Shown here in pieces: positions 63,310-64,000 of a DNA stretch of 64,000 nt. The notes beneath the pieces are model-generated. The model was not told where the DNA came from and searched no databases. It worked only from the letters and a program-made list of their open reading frames with translations. Within the stretch, counting starts at the first letter, position 1; each line of letters opens with the position of its first letter. The position numbers and the translations under genes were made by a program. The stretch is taken from the NCBI GenBank assembly GCA_041946825.1, contig JBHGBD010000002.1:124001-188000 (forward strand), read 5' to 3'. The DNA comes from CAZTHM01 sp041946825 (lineage in GTDB: Bacteria; Acidobacteriota; Terriglobia; UBA7540).

Positions 63310-64000
63310 TCACAATTCAATCGAAACACTTTCAAGATTCGAAGCGGCTTCAGTCCTCGTGGGCGTTGAACCCTCTTCGCCAAAACATTTCGGCAAGACG
63401 AGCGGAGTCACGAGTGTCGTGACAAGAACCAGCACGACGACCAGCGAATAGATTTGCGGTGAAACCAAGCCTGATCCCCAACCGATGCTGGCGGTGATCA
63501 AGCCCACCTCGCCGCGCGGGATCATGCCCACGCCGACCACCAGCGAATCACGGACACTGAATCCTCGAAACCAAGCGCCTAACCCGCAGCCCAGCACTTT
63601 TCCTAAAATTGCGACCGCGAGGATGAGGAAGAAGAGGCCCAATCGTCCACCGAGCTCCCAGGCGTTAATATTGAGGCCGATGGAGACGAAGAAGAGCGGG
63701 CCGAAGAAGGCGTTGGTCATGGAGCGGAGTTCCTGGATCACTTCGCCGTGGGCTGGTGTGGCTGCCACAAAAACTCCGGCCAGGTAAGCGCCCGTAATCG
63801 CCGCCATTCCCCCCAGCATGCTCGCCGCGAAGGAAAAGAGAAACGCCACGGCCAGGGCGGCGGCCACGGAGGTGTGCGGCCCATGAAGGCGCTTGGCCTG
63901 GCCAAACACCCAGCGCACGAATCTCGGCCCGAAGCCAAATGCCAGTACCGAAAAGATGGCTACTCGTCCCAGCACCATCCCCAACGCGGCCCAATCCGCA
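63310..64000 (-). CDS. Cation:proton antiporter (Kef/NhaP type), 5' end cut by window edge
   Basis: About 230 C-terminal residues are visible and the frame remains open to the edge. They contain hydrophobic segments, AAITGAYLAGVFVAATPAHG, NAFFGPLFFVSIGLNINAWELG and GMIPRGEVGLITASIGWGSG, which are typical of CPA2 Na+/H+ or K+/H+ antiporters. It exchanges protons for monovalent cations in the inner membrane. No TrkA-type C-terminal domain is fused. Confidence 0.9.
   Translation of the reverse strand, partial: ADWAALGMVLGRVAIFSVLAFGFGPRFVRWVFGQAKRLHGPHTSVAAALAVAFLFSFAASMLGGMAAITGAYLAGVFVAATPAHGEVIQELRSMTNAFFGPLFFVSIGLNINAWELGGRLGLFFLILAVAILGKVLGCGLGAWFRGFSVRDSLVVGVGMIPRGEVGLITASIGWGSGLVSPQIYSLVVVLVLVTTLVTPLVLPKCFGEEGSTPTRTEAASNLESVSIEL

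Overview
The window looks like a chromosomal segment of a high-GC Gram-negative soil bacterium, most likely an acidobacterium. I infer this from gene content: a Ton cluster with two ExbD proteins and a four-helix TonB, FecR/aromatic-rich exported proteins, a KSTGPRTPEGK-type protein, a P460-type cytochrome, DUF433/DUF5615 and BrnT-like toxin-antitoxin pairs, and many dispersed word-like repeats between genes. I see no rRNA, tRNA, CRISPR array, integrase, transposase or prophage.

Layout. 1-7800: a sugar-acid (probably L-rhamnose) block with two SDR dehydrogenases, two rhamnonate-dehydratase-like enolase-superfamily enzymes, a GH106-type rhamnosidase and two half-size EamA permeases. 7.8-14.9 kb: a housekeeping run, rplU-rpmA-obg-nadD-rsfS-rlmH-cobalamin adenosyltransferase-accD-folC-plsC. 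15-20.7 kb: an SDR, an exported protein whose signal peptide lies in repeat DNA, hslVU, an FN3 lipoprotein, a transaldolase-type aldolase and a DUF3592-like protein. 21.1-26.4 kb: an acyl-CoA carboxylase (carboxyltransferase, biotin carboxylase, biotin carrier) interrupted by a BrnT-like toxin-antitoxin pair that sits between two diverged copies of the carboxyltransferase 3' end. 26.5-32.4 kb: a parvulin lipoprotein, rpmB, ridA, relA/spoT, a P460-like cytochrome and an orphan sugar-binding lipoprotein. 32.7-41.2 kb (minus strand): TPR lipoprotein, exbD, exbD, exbB, tonB, then secF, secD, yajC and tgt. 41.3-47.8 kb: small exported or envelope proteins (TerB-like, FecR-like, GlsB-like, BON) and a DUF433/DUF5615 pair. 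48.5-52.4 kb: a GAF-GGDEF-HD-GYP protein and an ArsM-like methyltransferase. 52.5-58.4 kb: thiO-like oxidase, a Cys-rich protein, dnaG and rpoD. 58.8-64 kb: a tandem PilZ/zinc-ribbon protein, an outer-membrane/cytochrome c/outer-membrane operon, a Yip1 protein and a truncated cation:proton antiporter.

The most striking observation is at 51629-52411. The ArsM-like methyltransferase frame is interrupted by one TGA at the position where arsenite methyltransferases have a conserved arsenic-binding cysteine (the WxxCxxGAL context). The same frame continues for 55 conserved-looking residues, and a perfect 7-bp hairpin with a G-first triloop starts 10 nt after the TGA, as in a bacterial SECIS. I read it as a candidate selenoprotein.

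Other notable items: a family of degenerate word repeats found between genes that also enters coding sequence (a 71-residue in-frame insertion in Tgt, a signal peptide, a C-terminal tail); a palindromic repeat family with a fixed frame and variable hairpin core; and a set of promoters with extended -10 elements (TGnTATAAT).
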